DNA from: Phoebastria nigripes
Taxonomy: Eukaryota > Chordata > Aves > Procellariiformes > Diomedeidae
Assembly: GCA_035582835.1 (NCBI GenBank)
Contig: JAYKAV010002386.1
Span: 496,696-560,695 of the forward strand
Reading direction: 5' to 3'
Length of the DNA stretch: 64,000 bases
Shown: one piece after another, positions 1 through 23,490 of the stretch
Layout: every line of letters starts with the position of its first letter
Position numbering within the stretch: position 1 is the first letter of the stretch
Translations under genes and position numbers: made by a program
Notes under the pieces: generated by a model
What the model was told of the DNA's origin: nothing
Databases searched by the model: none
Seen by the model: only the letters and a program-made list of their open reading frames with translations

Positions 1-10836
<10,836 letters not shown>

Positions 10837-10860
10837 AGCTGAGGAAGACGGTAACCCTCT

Positions 10861-10866
10861 AATAAA
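10861..10866 (+). terminator. Candidate polyadenylation signal AATAAA close to the ABTB3 stop
   Basis: A canonical hexamer lies 24 nt after the TAA and is followed about 25-45 nt later by a GT-rich stretch (10880-10902). This would give an unusually short 3' UTR. Sequence beyond it to about 12030 is AT-rich and UTR-like, with an ATTAAA at 12022-12027 as a possible distal site. Which one is used cannot be told from sequence alone. Confidence 0.4.
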
Positions 10867-13800
10867 GACCCTGCAAGTTAAGTCTGCTGTTGCAGTTGTT
10901 TAAACCCATTGCAGTTGCTTAAACAACTACAAAAACAAAATACTAAAAAATTCTACTTCGCATCCAAATAGTTCTGTGTTGGCCAAAGGTGCTGCGCTGG
11001 GGCTGTGGCCCCATTTGGATGAGGGAATACAGAAAACAAAGCTCCTCCGTGTTTTTGAGCAAACGGGGTACAAGAGTATCCAGTGAATCACTGTTGTAAT
11101 CAAATTCTGAACACACACGCGTGGTTGTGGAGCTCGATGCCAACAAAAGCCAGAACTCACATCAGTGAACAGCAGAAGCCCCTGCCTGAGTGGTGGTGCC
11201 GGGGAACACCCAAATTGACCGATTAATCATTTAAGGTGGTTTTGTTCCAGTGTTATGCATTTAAGAACTATATCTATCCTGGAGTCCATTATCTCATGCA
11301 TTTAAGAAATGTAAGAACTGTTATTGCTGTTGAGCAAAGATCAACTGTATTAGAGAGTGGGTAAGACTGTTACAGCTGAGGAAATATACTGGCAGATTTT
11401 TAGGGGAGGGAGCTTTTTAAATTGTTCATAAAAAAATAATGGGGTGGCCTTGTAGTTTAAAAACTATTTCTTAAGCTTAAAATTTCATTTTCGACAGAGC
11501 TGTGTTTGAGAATCTATGTAACATGTTTTGTTTTTTTAAATGGTAAAATGTACATTGTGTAAACATACATATGATCAAGTTTTGCTTGTATTCTTTCCTA
11601 GGGTGGTATAATCTTGCCTAACAGGCTATGGTTACACCAAAGAGGTACATTACCCAGACTATCTCTAATACAGTAGTGGGGGGGGNCAGGAGAACTGCAT
11701 GCTACTCGTGATTTGGGGTTAAAACCAATGACAAACTCAACATGCATTTGCATGGTAACTGTACCTGTGAAATGTTACGTTCGTGCTTCGTTTCGCCAAG
11801 ACAAATGCAATGTTACTTCTTGTCAAACTTCATTTGTGAAATTAGCATATTTTTTAATTTGGTGCGATTGATTGTGATATGATACCCCCGGAGACCCTTC
11901 TCGAGATGCTGATTTCTGTTTGTTACAGTGAAGGGATAATAACAGATCTTTACTGCAGTAATGTATCAATACTTTGCTACTGGCCAGAGATTGTGTCCGA
12001 GTTAGACTTTTTTAAATTATAATTAAATATGTACTATAGAATGATTTCTCACTGTATCCTGAGAATGTATAGGTTATCTACAATGCAGGGCTTGGGTGGG
12101 GTGGGATGGGGGGCGTGATTTAATGTCAAAGCTTCGTTTATTTTGCAGCATATTGTTAGCAAGACAAATCTGCTACGTGCCACAACATTCCTGATGCTCT
12201 GTGTCTGAAAGCCACAGCAAGAAGTAGGCAAAGATGTTGCCTTCTCCATGGCAAAGTGACATTAATGTATTTATTTTCTAGCATGCCGTTCAGAAACTGT
12301 GCCCAGTTCATAGACTTTAGAAGTTTTATTTTGACAGTGCATGTTAACCTCTTGTTCTTTTGTTGAAGTATCTACGTTGGGTGCTCTTCCATGTTGATAG
12401 CTTTTGGCATGCTCAGAGAACACAGTTTTGGCTTTAGTTATCAACACGGTAGGAAGCTGTTTTATGACTCTGAGGTGTAAATCCTCCTGTGTGCTTGGTC
12501 TTTTAAAGCCTCTATGGTTTCTGCAACAAATTACAAAAATGTCTAAACTGCCACTAATGTCGCAGAGACACAGCATGTCAGTCAATTAGACTTTTTTTTT
12601 CTGCATAGTAGATGTTCACACAAGATGTTGTCTGGAACATTTAGGTAATGGCAACTTCTGTGTGAATTTTGTGATCTTAGAGAAGCNAGACCATGGTTGA
12701 TGCAACAGCAACATGCAGGGGTGCTTGTTGTCGTTTGGTGTGCCTCCTCGCCCATAGAAACCCATCTTTCCATGCCAATGATAACTAGGTAGGAGCAGAC
12801 CTCACCCCGCAGCTTCATGGTTTAAAATAGCAAAGTTTTTCAAACAATAATCATGATATTAAAATTCTTCCCTTGGGTACATGCATAGTACCCAACGAAG
12901 TCATCAGGAGTTGCATACACATATATCCATGGGCAAAATAGCTTTATCTGGGAAACACGCCCACAGGTACACCTGTGGATAGGCAGTCTGGTGCCTAATG
13001 CAATAATGGTAGCCACAGGTGTTGTGCCCCTGTTTCTAGCTCAAACACTAACTGTGCTTTGGTGTAAGGGGATGTAGAGTCCTGTGTGCACAGGCTGCCC
13101 CTGGAAGGTGATGTCTTTTGAGCATTTGTAGGAACCTGCCTGGGACTCATTAGGAAGGAAACACTGATAACTCTGTGCTAGTCATTCTTCTGATGAGTTG
13201 AGAGTATCTGTGGTAACGTTTACTGGTTTTCTNTCAGAGATAAAGGGCTTAGTATGTCCTTTGGTGGCTGTACATGAACTGAGTGGTTATCGTGTTTNGG
13301 CACTCAAAGGCAAACGCGAGCTAAAGGCTCTAGCGACAGAGTGCAGTTGCGTCCAAACACACACTGCGCAAGTCTGCCAGGAGAGCTGCGTCAGCCCACG
13401 CACGTGTGTGTCCCGTTGCTCCTTCAGGGGCTTGNGAATCTGGATGGCTGAGCATGACAGAAGCGTGGCACCCTCTGCTGCTGTGAGATCTGCTTTGCTG
13501 GTCTCTAGCAAATGGTAGGTGAGAACAAGCCCCAAGAACCCATCGTTCAAAGCTGTTACAGGAAGGGATTGCAGCTATTGATTTATAAGGGAATAACTTT
13601 TGCCCTTCAAAACAGTGGTAATCTGAAGTCATAGAAGTATACCTGAAAGGAACCTTAAAAGAAAAGACTCATGACTTTCAATTCTTTTTTGACCTGTGAA
13701 CCCCATCACTTTTGCCAGCAGAAGAGCTAGCCCCTGTGTAACCCTGGCATTCATTTCTCCTGGAATTAGTCAGCAGACCTTTGTGGATCCACAGACCAGA

Positions 13801-16800
13801 GTTTGAAAACTGCGATTTTAGTCCACCTCTCCTGCCATGAGGCTGGGTGAGGTCTAGCTGAACCACGCCAGACAATGTTGCAGCTTGCAGGCTCTTGAAA
13901 CGTCCAGTGACAGAGATCCATGATCTTCACTAGCCTCACAATCAGAAGGTTTTCCTAAGAGACTGTTTGGAATTTCTTTACTGCAAATCGAGCCACTTCT
14001 CCTTCAAGCCCTGACTGACAGGAAGAACAGACGATTTTACAAGATCTTCGTACAAGATTATTCTGCGTATGAGAGGAACTACCCTACTTTCCTCACTAGC
14101 ATAAGTCTTTCCTAGTCCCTCTGCTAGTATTTTCTAGGTCTCTGATTTTTGCTGTCATTCCCCAGTTTCCCCAAAGTGCAGTACTCCAGCAGAGGTTTTA
14201 TACAGTAACAAGCAAAGCAGAGTAACTGTCTCCTGAGGTTTATGTACAGCATATCAGAAAATATATCCCGGAATATTTTCTACAAGAACATCCCATGGCT
14301 GACTTTCATCTAGTCTGTCTGCTGTTATAATTCCTGGGTGATTCACTGCTGCTTTCTCAGGAATTCCCATTTTTATTTGTGCATTTGTTTACTACACCTT
14401 CCAAAGTATAACACTTTCGACTTTTCTTTATTAAATTTGTTCTGCTTTAATTGGGGCAATTTCCCCACTTCATCAAGATCAATTGCAATTCTGATCCTGT
14501 CTTCTAGCCTGTTTCATAATCTCCCAAGCTTTATTATACGTGGCTTCATGCATGGATTCTTCATTCCATTAATCTGGGGATGTGGGGGAAGGGCTCTGTT
14601 GTCAATTTAATCTAAAAAACAGTGTGAGTTTCAGTGGGTGCCTGTGAATACCATCCCTATCAGATAAGGCTCTTTCCAGCAGAGCATTTTATTAGCATTT
14701 TTTAGAGAGATGGTGGTGTTATCTTAGAAAATAAAAAGCCTTCTGCTTCTTTAGTCTTTGTATGAATTGCAATAATTTACAAATTTTGAGGGAAAATATT
14801 GCCTCCAATCTAGGTGAAATGGAAAAAATACTACATCCTTGGAAAAACTTGTGATTTTCTTTTTCTTTTTTTTAAAAATCGTAACTTTCCAGCCTGTAAT
14901 GAGTGAAGGGCTGTTTCAGTTCTTTCCATCTGTCTTTTTTATACTAATCCACTGCTGTAATATTTGAGGACTTACAGGCATCCTGCCCCTGCCTCACTGC
15001 AGATCTTTCCTTCTGCCTCTCTATAAGGTCCTCCCTTAGTTTCCAGAATTTCCTTACATTTCCACTTCGCTTCACATGCTGCCAGTTTCCACACTTCCCA
15101 GTTTTTTTACTCTAGAGCCCTGCTGGATCCCTTCCCAAGCCCAGAAAGAGTATCTGTGTTCTCCTGAATGGGTGATTTTCCAATAATTAGCTTGAGAGCT
15201 AGGAAGAGAAAAGGATGGGGACTGTAGGAGGGCAAAGGTCTTGGACATCAGAGGAAGGCTGGTATTCTTTTCACGACAAATTTCAGCACTGTCTACTTTT
15301 CTCTCAGATTTTCCCCCAATCTATTCCTTACGCCTGCTGCCCTCTAAACACAGCTGCTGGCCAGATGCTCTCCGTTCTGGAAAAGGGCCAGCTTTGTAAC
15401 TGCTAAGACTTTTTTTTCCCCAGCTAAAACTTTTGCCTGCTTGGTCTCAGCTTCAGAGTAGATTTGTGCAAATGTCTATTAAAGACAGAGGAAACATCTT
15501 TAAAGAGGTGTGAAGGCTTAGTAGCCAGGCTCCTGTTGGCACTAATGAGAGCTGCTTGCTGAATCCTCCACATGCTGCTTTTGACACTGAGCCTTTTTGT
15601 ATTGACTATCCACTGGCCACTGGCTTCATACCAAATGTTGCACAAGCCCTGGATGGGCTGCAGTGCGTGGTGTGCTGGGGGCTTTCGGAAAGTCTAGTTT
15701 TGTTTCCGAGCGTAGCACAATGTGCTGCTCTTTGAAGATTAAAAGAAAAAGGTGGTGTGGTGAGAAAAAAGAAAGNGCATCTCTTCTTCCCTCCCCGTAC
15801 CTGTCCAAAATCAGAAGAGGGTTCTGTTACAGCATGCAATGCAACTAGGTCTGTGGGACTCCGGTATGCAGGACCCTGTTTAAATGGATTTTATATGTTC
15901 AAGAAAAATACAGATGGTGTTAAAGTTCACACATCCACATACTCAAGGCAAGGCTGAGGCCATCCTAGAGAAAAAGCCATTCCTAGTACTGTTGTCTATG
16001 GGTTAAATCCTAGGAGAAGCTGAGAACCTGCAGAACTTGTNAAAGTTGGTTGCAGGTATTCAGTGTCCCTCAGGAGCTGGCTCTGTCTTAAAAATATTGC
16101 TGAAAGATGACATCCTGAAGCCTGCATTCACTAAAGCTGCCTCTGAAGTCAGTGGATGTTTTTTTTTTTTGATGAACGAGAGTTATCTAAAATCAAAGAC
16201 TTGAAGTTAGTTTGAAAAAGTGTCTTTCGTGTGAGGCTCTGCAAGTGCTTTACAGAAATGAAGGGCTTGATGTTGCTTTCATCCCCTGGCCCAGAGATGC
16301 TGAAATATATAAGCATTAAAAAAGCTGCTTAGAATTTGTCCTCATATTCAGTAAACTAGCTTGCAGAAAGTTAGCCTTGAAATAGCACTCAATATATGAA
16401 AGCCATAGACGAGAACAGCACTAATTTTAGATGTCTGCCTATAAGCACATTTATATCTTGAACTCACAGCACTTCCAATCACATCTTCCATACATTTATA
16501 ACAAAATTAATGTTTTGTTATTTTTTAACTTGTTATTTATTTTGAGGTAAGGCCCGTTATCTTCAGTGGGTGAAAACTGAGGCTGCCCACTCTGACCAGA
16601 TTATCACATTTCAGTAGAATTGCACATAACCTACCATTTATGACTGGCCTCCAAGGGCAAAAAATAGCGAAGCTGAGTCTTCAGCTGTGAGTCAATGATC
16701 CGTGAGTTCAATGAGACTGCTGCTGAAAACACTACAAATGCGGTGCCCAAAGCAGAAGGAAAATCTGGAAACCCGCAGAAGCTAATGGACATTTGTCAGC

Positions 16801-17274
16801 TGCCTTCAGTGAGCCTAAGAACTGGGGAAGCAAGCTCAGTGTGGATAGGAGGGGGGGTATTCAGTTTCTTTTTGTTGCCATTAAATTGTCGTTCTTTCAG
16901 CTTGGTTCAAGGCTTCTTGCATGGAACAACCATGGATGGCCTAGTGTGTATTTATCTTAGGCGCATGCAGANGGTTGAAATGTGGCATCTCACATTCTCC
17001 TCAAGTTAGTGTAGTCTCGGTAGATGATGCTTTTTGTGCTTTGTTGGACTGCTTGTCACTAAAACAGCCAGGAGNCACAGCACCAACTTACTAGAGAGGT
17101 TGCATTGGCTAGATAGGTTAAATTCTATAAACATCTTGCAGTTTGTAAGGTATGCTGTTTAGCTGGCTAAATCTGTCCACCTGGTTGTACATTATGTACC
17201 AGAACAGCAATTTTGGTGTTTGTTTTCCTTTGGAGAGGCATTTTTCATCCTTCTTTGGGCTTACAGTTTTACTC

Positions 17275-17299
17275 TTTTTTTTTTTTTTTTTTTTTTTTT
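17275..17299 (+). repeat. 25-base T homopolymer
   Basis: An uninterrupted run of 25 T in the ABTB3-PWP1 spacer. It is followed by ATCCTGCAG, so it superficially imitates a splice acceptor, but no coding exon follows. Confidence 0.9.
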
Positions 17300-20200
17300 A
17301 TCCTGCAGACGCGATTCTACTCTATGACCGGGCACGCCTAGAGCAGGCACAGGTTTCTGTCCATGTTGGATGGCACACTGATGAAGAGGTCTCGGTAAGG
17401 GAAAAGGATTAGGTACAAGAATTGGAACGTCTAGCCCCAGATCTTTGCCTTGGTTTCCAGAGGTATAGTGTTCCCTATTTCCTGCTTCATTTGTTCTCCA
17501 ACTCAGAGTTTCCATGCAGTCAAAGGGGAGGGGAGGGCAGAAGACAGGGCAGGAGGAGAGGAGGAAGCAGCCCCATCTCCCACCCCTTGCTCAGCATCCC
17601 CAACCAGCCCATTTGGCTCTGGTCTCTTCAGTGCTCACACAGAGGGTTTGCTCGGTCCCACTGCTCAGATACAGTCGTGGAGCTCTAGCAATTGGTAGCT
17701 TTTCTTTGTCCTTATAAATATCTCCACTGCCACAGCTGCAAGAGTGAATTTGCCTGAACCCCTTTGTGTGTGGTTAACTTGGGTCTTTCCACTTCCCATC
17801 ATCTCTGCTGCTGTGTTTTCATTAAAACTTCCATTACTTGGCTTTGCCCAGCACAGTGAGAGGCAATCTTGTTTCTTATTGCCTTTCTAAAAGCAAAGAA
17901 AGACAGGGAAAGAAACTCTCTGAAATACCCAATCAGAAATCATTCATGGTTTAAAATAAGCCGCATTAGAAAACGGAGATGCTCAGATGCACAAAAAAAA
18001 GACAGCCACCTTAGAAAAAGCCAATGTGTTAGGAGGTCATTTTAATTAATTAAGGTAAAAGCCTTAACACCTCATATGTTCTGGCAGGGACGGATTAACA
18101 TGGTTAATCTTGGACTTGTTCAAGCCACAGGTTCAAGAGAGTCCAGCCTTACCCTTTCCCCTTCCCAGCAGTGGGTAAATTGACTATCCTATAGCTTACT
18201 GCCTGGGAGGCTTTCAAATGAGCCTTTCAAAAGTCTGGTTCTCTCTGTGCGTAGCTTTTAAAGAGCCCACGGCACATCTGCGGGCTGAGATTTGCTCCCT
18301 GAGCATGGTCAAAGGCCCCCTGCGCCCCAGCGCTGGCTGTGCCTCACTGGGGCAGAAGGTAGGAGCAGAGGAGGCCCCTGGAGTCTCATCAGAGTGAAAG
18401 CTGCTTCCCCAGCATCAAAGCATTCACTTGATCAAATACCCTGCTTAACCTGGTCAAGCCTGGGTACACCACTGATAGGCAAATTTGGGACAGTCGGTTC
18501 AACGGCTTGGGAACTGATTTTTGCCTTGCAATTATTGAGCCAGTGACCGTGCCATTTGGGGCAGCCTTCCTTGAGTTGTGAGTTTGTGTTTATCCATTGA
18601 AGAATACAAGGACTAAAGGAAAGTGAGAGCTTTTTGACCTCATGTTCCTGGCTAAATTCCAGTTAATACTAGAAAAACTTGACCTATTCAAGTCCCATCA
18701 GTACATTTTGACTAGTACGTTGCTTCCTGCCCGTATTTCTCTGAGTGTCGCGGCTGCTGTACAGCCNTACGTGCTGTACCAGTGGGGAATAGAGGTGCCT
18801 GAGCATTATGCATACAATAAATAAGTAAATCCCATTCTCTGCAATGCAGGACATTCCTTCTACTGATCTCTTCAGCATTATGTGGAAGGTTGGATAATGC
18901 ATGTCTGCTGTTTACAACCCCAAGATAAGGTCAACGGCTCTTTTTCCCCACTCTCTTCACTCTGCCAGCTACTACACAGCAGAGGGATCTGGATCCTACA
19001 TTTTTTGAATCATAGTATCATGAAGAGCAGCAGAAAAAAAAATACAGGAAATACAACATTCTCCCACACACACCCCACAGTAATAGGTGGGTTACTACAG
19101 CATCCTTCAGTCCCACTCATCTGAAAGCTTGTTGTAATACCACTTGTGCATTAGTTATCCTCAGAGCAGGCTGTTGATCAGGTTGAAGCTGGAAAGCATC
19201 TTGAGTCACTCAGGACAGAAGTGGCACTGTAAAATACATTGTTCTAAATCGTCCAAGCTGTGCATTTTCTGCTTCTTTGTGATTTTTTGTTTTGTGTTGG
19301 TTTTTTTATTGGGAGGAAAAGGTTAAGCACATGAAATGCATTGGATTTTCTGTCCATAGTTATCTTTATGTGTTTGTATGTTCAAGAGAGAGAGATGGAC
19401 AGTAAATGGATCTACGGGCTATGTTATGAGGCGTGAAATCATGTTTGTAATGAGATTTCTTGTTAATGGCAGTCAGCCTTCCTTGATGCTAAGCATTAAT
19501 GCAATATCCATTAGTGCAGCTAAACCTCCCTCCGCTCCGCTTCCCCAAATGGGTTTCACTTTGTACCTAGTTTAGCATTTATACATATTTGATACAAGGT
19601 TCAAGAAGTAATTTGCATGTTAAATGAAGGATATATGAACGTTCTAGGAAAAGTACAAGTTAAGATTGTACTATAACAGCATTCACAAACCAAACATGAA
19701 AGCATGATGAAATTTGCCCCATTGAAATTGCTGGAAGCCTTTTCATTGATTTTTCTTGTCTGTGGATTAGGTCTGTTTGCCATCTCTCTTTCATACTATG
19801 TCACTTTTGAAGTCTTTGCACACCTCACCTTTCCAATCCAAAAGCATATCTGTAATTAGAAAGCACAATCTTGATCCTTAAATGGGGAAGAGATCCTTCC
19901 TCTGTCATCCACTTCTGAAGGGCTGGGCTTGTGTCTTTATGTTTACCATTGAAAACCACAGCTGAATGGGGAAACCCCAGTGCAAGCATCCTGAAAAAAC
20001 AGAAGAGCTAGCACTGTCTGTGGGACAACTATTTCCTTCCTTCCTCCCTCTTCACATCCGCTCCCACTTGTCTCTGAGGTGTCTTTGAAGTTAAAGCTAG
20101 AAGAGAAAAATGAAAACAAGAGGAAAGGATGTGCTAGAAATAAGATGGTTTGTAGAATGGTGCAGAACCATCGAGCTAATCTTTTTTTTTTGCAGCTTTT

Positions 20201-21429
20201 AGGCAGACTCCTAATTTGTGTAATATAAACCCGGGAATGGTGATGATTGTTTTGCATTTGTTACGATTGTTATGAGTTTGTTGGTTTTTTTCCTAGCAGA
20301 GTAGTTTTGTTTGCTGCCATCCATTGTTGGGGTTTTATGGGAAGGTTTCACTTCACTTTTTATTGAGAAACAAATGAAAGATCACACAACCCAACAGTAA
20401 TTGTCAACAAACACAGAGATACTGTTCTCCATCCCACAGGTGTAGCTTAAATACTGGTTTGTGGCTTCACAGGCATGTTTGAGGTCATCTACAATTGACA
20501 ACACAGGTGAAACATTCTTCCCCTTTGCTTATCCATTTATGATGGATAAAATAGCAGAGAGTCAGAGTATAGACGATAGGATTGCAGATGTTTTTCAATA
20601 GAGAAAGAGTATAGCTAAGAAAAACAAATGTTTCTGGAACCAAATATTTTTCCTCAAAAAGACAGATCAGCATCTGTAGCTCATTTGAAGATGTCAGTCT
20701 CTCAAGTCTGTCAGATGCTTTTGAAAATTGCCTGTTTGGTGCTGTTAGTGTTCCAGAGCAAACCGTTCCACTGAAGACACTAACTGAGGGTACTCTGAAA
20801 TGAGGCAGAAGGGAATGTATTAAAAATAGAGGAGCTCAGCCATAATTTGAAGCAGGAGCTTTTGTCCACTGTGTCCACAACTTGAACATGATTTTAAAAT
20901 GTGTGTTTGTATTTAATTTCTTTTGATTTTTTTAATTATTGTTTTTAAAATGAACATAATTTTCCCTTGAGTACAATGTATTCAGTCAGCAAGATCAGAA
21001 AGCTTTACGTGTTCTATCACATAATTAGGTCTTTAGCATAAACATTGGGAAAACCCTGAAAGCGTCTTCTCCACGTGCACCTTAGGTTATCTTAAACCCC
21101 ATTCTGTCTGATGCTGATCCTTTTAAAATCTCCAGTGAGATTATGATTAATTTGTCATTGCTAGATGTCATTTTGTTAACACTGTACAAAGGCAGGGCAG
21201 CATGTGAAACCAGCAAGTTGGGTTTTTTAGTATTGTATTACTCTGAAAAAGAGAAAAATTAACCAGATCTTTGTTTCTAGTGTAAAATACTCCGCTTAGC
21301 TTGAGAGGACACACGCAAAGCCTCTGCTCTGAATGCCTCATTATAATCAAGTTGCAAAATGGAGGAAAATGGTATTGGAGAAAGATTTTTTAAAAACTTA
21401 ACTCCAGTGGTGGAGAACACGCACTTGTT

Positions 21430-22310
21430 AAAAAGTCTGCNCTCTCTCTCTCGCGAAGTCAGTGGGAACCTTTAATGGGAGTTACTGCAAGGCAGTATGT
21501 TTTTTTAATGCACTAGCAGATACAATTTCCCATCCAGTCATCTGCACAGTTGTGGTTGGTACACCATAAAGGCTGAAGGCCAAATCCTGCTGTCATTGCA
21601 CACAGCAGCCCAACTTCAGCAGGGATCATAAACATGTACTTATGTTACATGAGTTAGTTGCACAATTTTGAGGGTTTTGCTGAAGAGAAACGGGAGAGGG
21701 TAGGCTTTCCTTCTGCTCGTTGATCACAGCCTTTGCATTTCCAATGACTTTATTAGAAGCATCATATATTTACATGCTGCAGAATGAGGCCTGTGTGGGG
21801 TGGGAAAGATTTTTATGACTTTAGACCTGCCTAAGAAAACATCAACCATGCTAATTTTAGACAAGTTGCATTCCATATCCATCTGTTTAGTGGATCAGTC
21901 TGATGTTTACTGTTTAGTAAATTACATTTGGTCTTTTTTTTTTAAGTTTCTTCGAGGGCATTGCCTGCTGTCAGCTAGTGTAAAATAGTGCCAGGGACTT
22001 CCAGACATACCCTTAGGGCCAAACTGTGCTAGAGTCACATACCACAGTCCCATCAAAAGCAAGGAAAGCTGGACTGGGCACATGAACTGCAAACCCCCTG
22101 ATGTCCAGTTACATGTCCTGCTTCATTTCACAGAGATTGATGACTTCCTGGGAAAAAACCCACATGGTGCCAATTCACCCCAGTTAAAAATGTGTTGAAG
22201 TCAAGGAAATTATATTAGACATGACTGCAGTCTACCAAATCCAGTCCTGTACATAGCCAGAACTCCAAGGGAAAGTAATGGGAGTTTCCGTTACGGAGCT
22301 TGCAGAACGA
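21430..22310. repeat. Degenerate ancient amniote interspersed-repeat fragments
   Basis: Scattered phrases resemble old amniote repeat families, probably CR1-type, known for wording such as 'agtcagtggga', 'ggccaaatcctgctgtcattg' and 'atgggagtttccgttac'. Examples are 21457-21490, 21580-21620 and 22268-22310. They are diverged and their borders are unclear. The assignment is from memory of the repeat style, not from alignment. Confidence 0.4.
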
Positions 22311-23439
22311 AGCCTACGTAATGAACTATGACAAAATGTCAACTTTGTGTAAACTCTCCTGGTGGGTCTGTATAAAGGTTTTTAAGAAATCTTCGTTGGA
22401 ACACACCAGAGAATAATAAACTTGCACCTTGATAGAATAGCTTTATTTGTATATACTCTATGTAAATTTTAAACCAGAGAGTATGTGTCATTCCTTGTAC
22501 ATATCTGACTAGAACAGTGGCAGTGCTGTGTACTGCTGTTTAGGAGATCCAGGTTCTCCAGTCTTGGGTTTCCAACTGTAAAGGCTGCAGGAGACTGTTT
22601 GGGACCAGCAAAAACATAGGATGGATAGATGCTCACCACCCACTGCTAATAAAGGAAGGAGCAGGAATTGGAACAGATGTTGGCTATGGAGAAGATTGCT
22701 TGCCTCCACTCCTGGCTAAAGGACAAGTGCCTCCTTCGCTGTCATCTCCAACAGAAGTGATTTACGGTCAAAGAGTGCGGAAAACATTCAGAGCCCTATT
22801 TGGATCAGTCTTTCATAGGAGCCTGAGCTTATAAGGAACCCACGCTTCTGGTGTAACATGGGAAGGTCCACGAAAAAGCAGTGTGTATATACATCTACCC
22901 AGCTGTCTGTCTGTTATCTAATATCCCAGTGTTCCTGTATTGAATGGTTTCAGTAACCTGTAAACAAGTGATTGCTCCTGTTGTGTTACTGCTTTGAAAT
23001 TCTTTGCATGCACTCTGGCATATAATTCTTTAAGAAGAGAAACTATACATATTATATATATATATATTGTAGCTTGCAAAATATTCATGTTGAAGAGCCA
23101 TGTTTTGTGCAAATTGTACATTTATGTTGTGAGCAATATTGCAATATGAACTTTTATTAGTTGTTGGCATTAAAACATGTTTTTATTGATAGTAAATTTG
23201 TCACATTATTTTTGAGCGTATGTATGTATCCCAAGCTTTCAAACTCAGGCATTAGATCAACTACTGAAGGAGACTTTTTCTGTGCAGTAGCACAGGCTTT
23301 CAGTAAAGAGGCAGGTATACAAGTCCCATTCTGTTTAATGCAAGTTGCAAGGCTGATTCTTCATGCAGTTTGTCAGGCCAATACTTCTCTTTTGTCAGTG
23401 CTGGAATTCGTGTTTGGTATGAGGACCTCATCTATAACA

Positions 23440-23490
23440 GAACTAAAACCCCAACCTTGCAAAACAAAGTGCTTAACTCCTACTGCCCTC
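23440..23490. repeat. Possible ancient repeat fragment
   Basis: The phrase 'accttgcaaaacaaagtgctt' followed by 'aactcct' resembles a common old amniote repeat motif with the wording 'cttgcaaacacttatgcacgtgcttaact'. It is a short, diverged match and the family is uncertain. Confidence 0.35.

Noticed and set aside
17152..17412. Open frame crossing the 25-base T tract, with ATCCTGCAG imitating an acceptor
   Set aside because: The poly-Phe run is a translation of the homopolymer, and no conserved peptide or frame partner was found.
20485..20735. Minus-strand open frame containing NPIVYTL, like the NPxxY motif of seven-helix receptors
   Set aside because: Only one helix-like segment is present, with no other receptor motifs upstream or downstream and no homologous gene expected here; likely chance.
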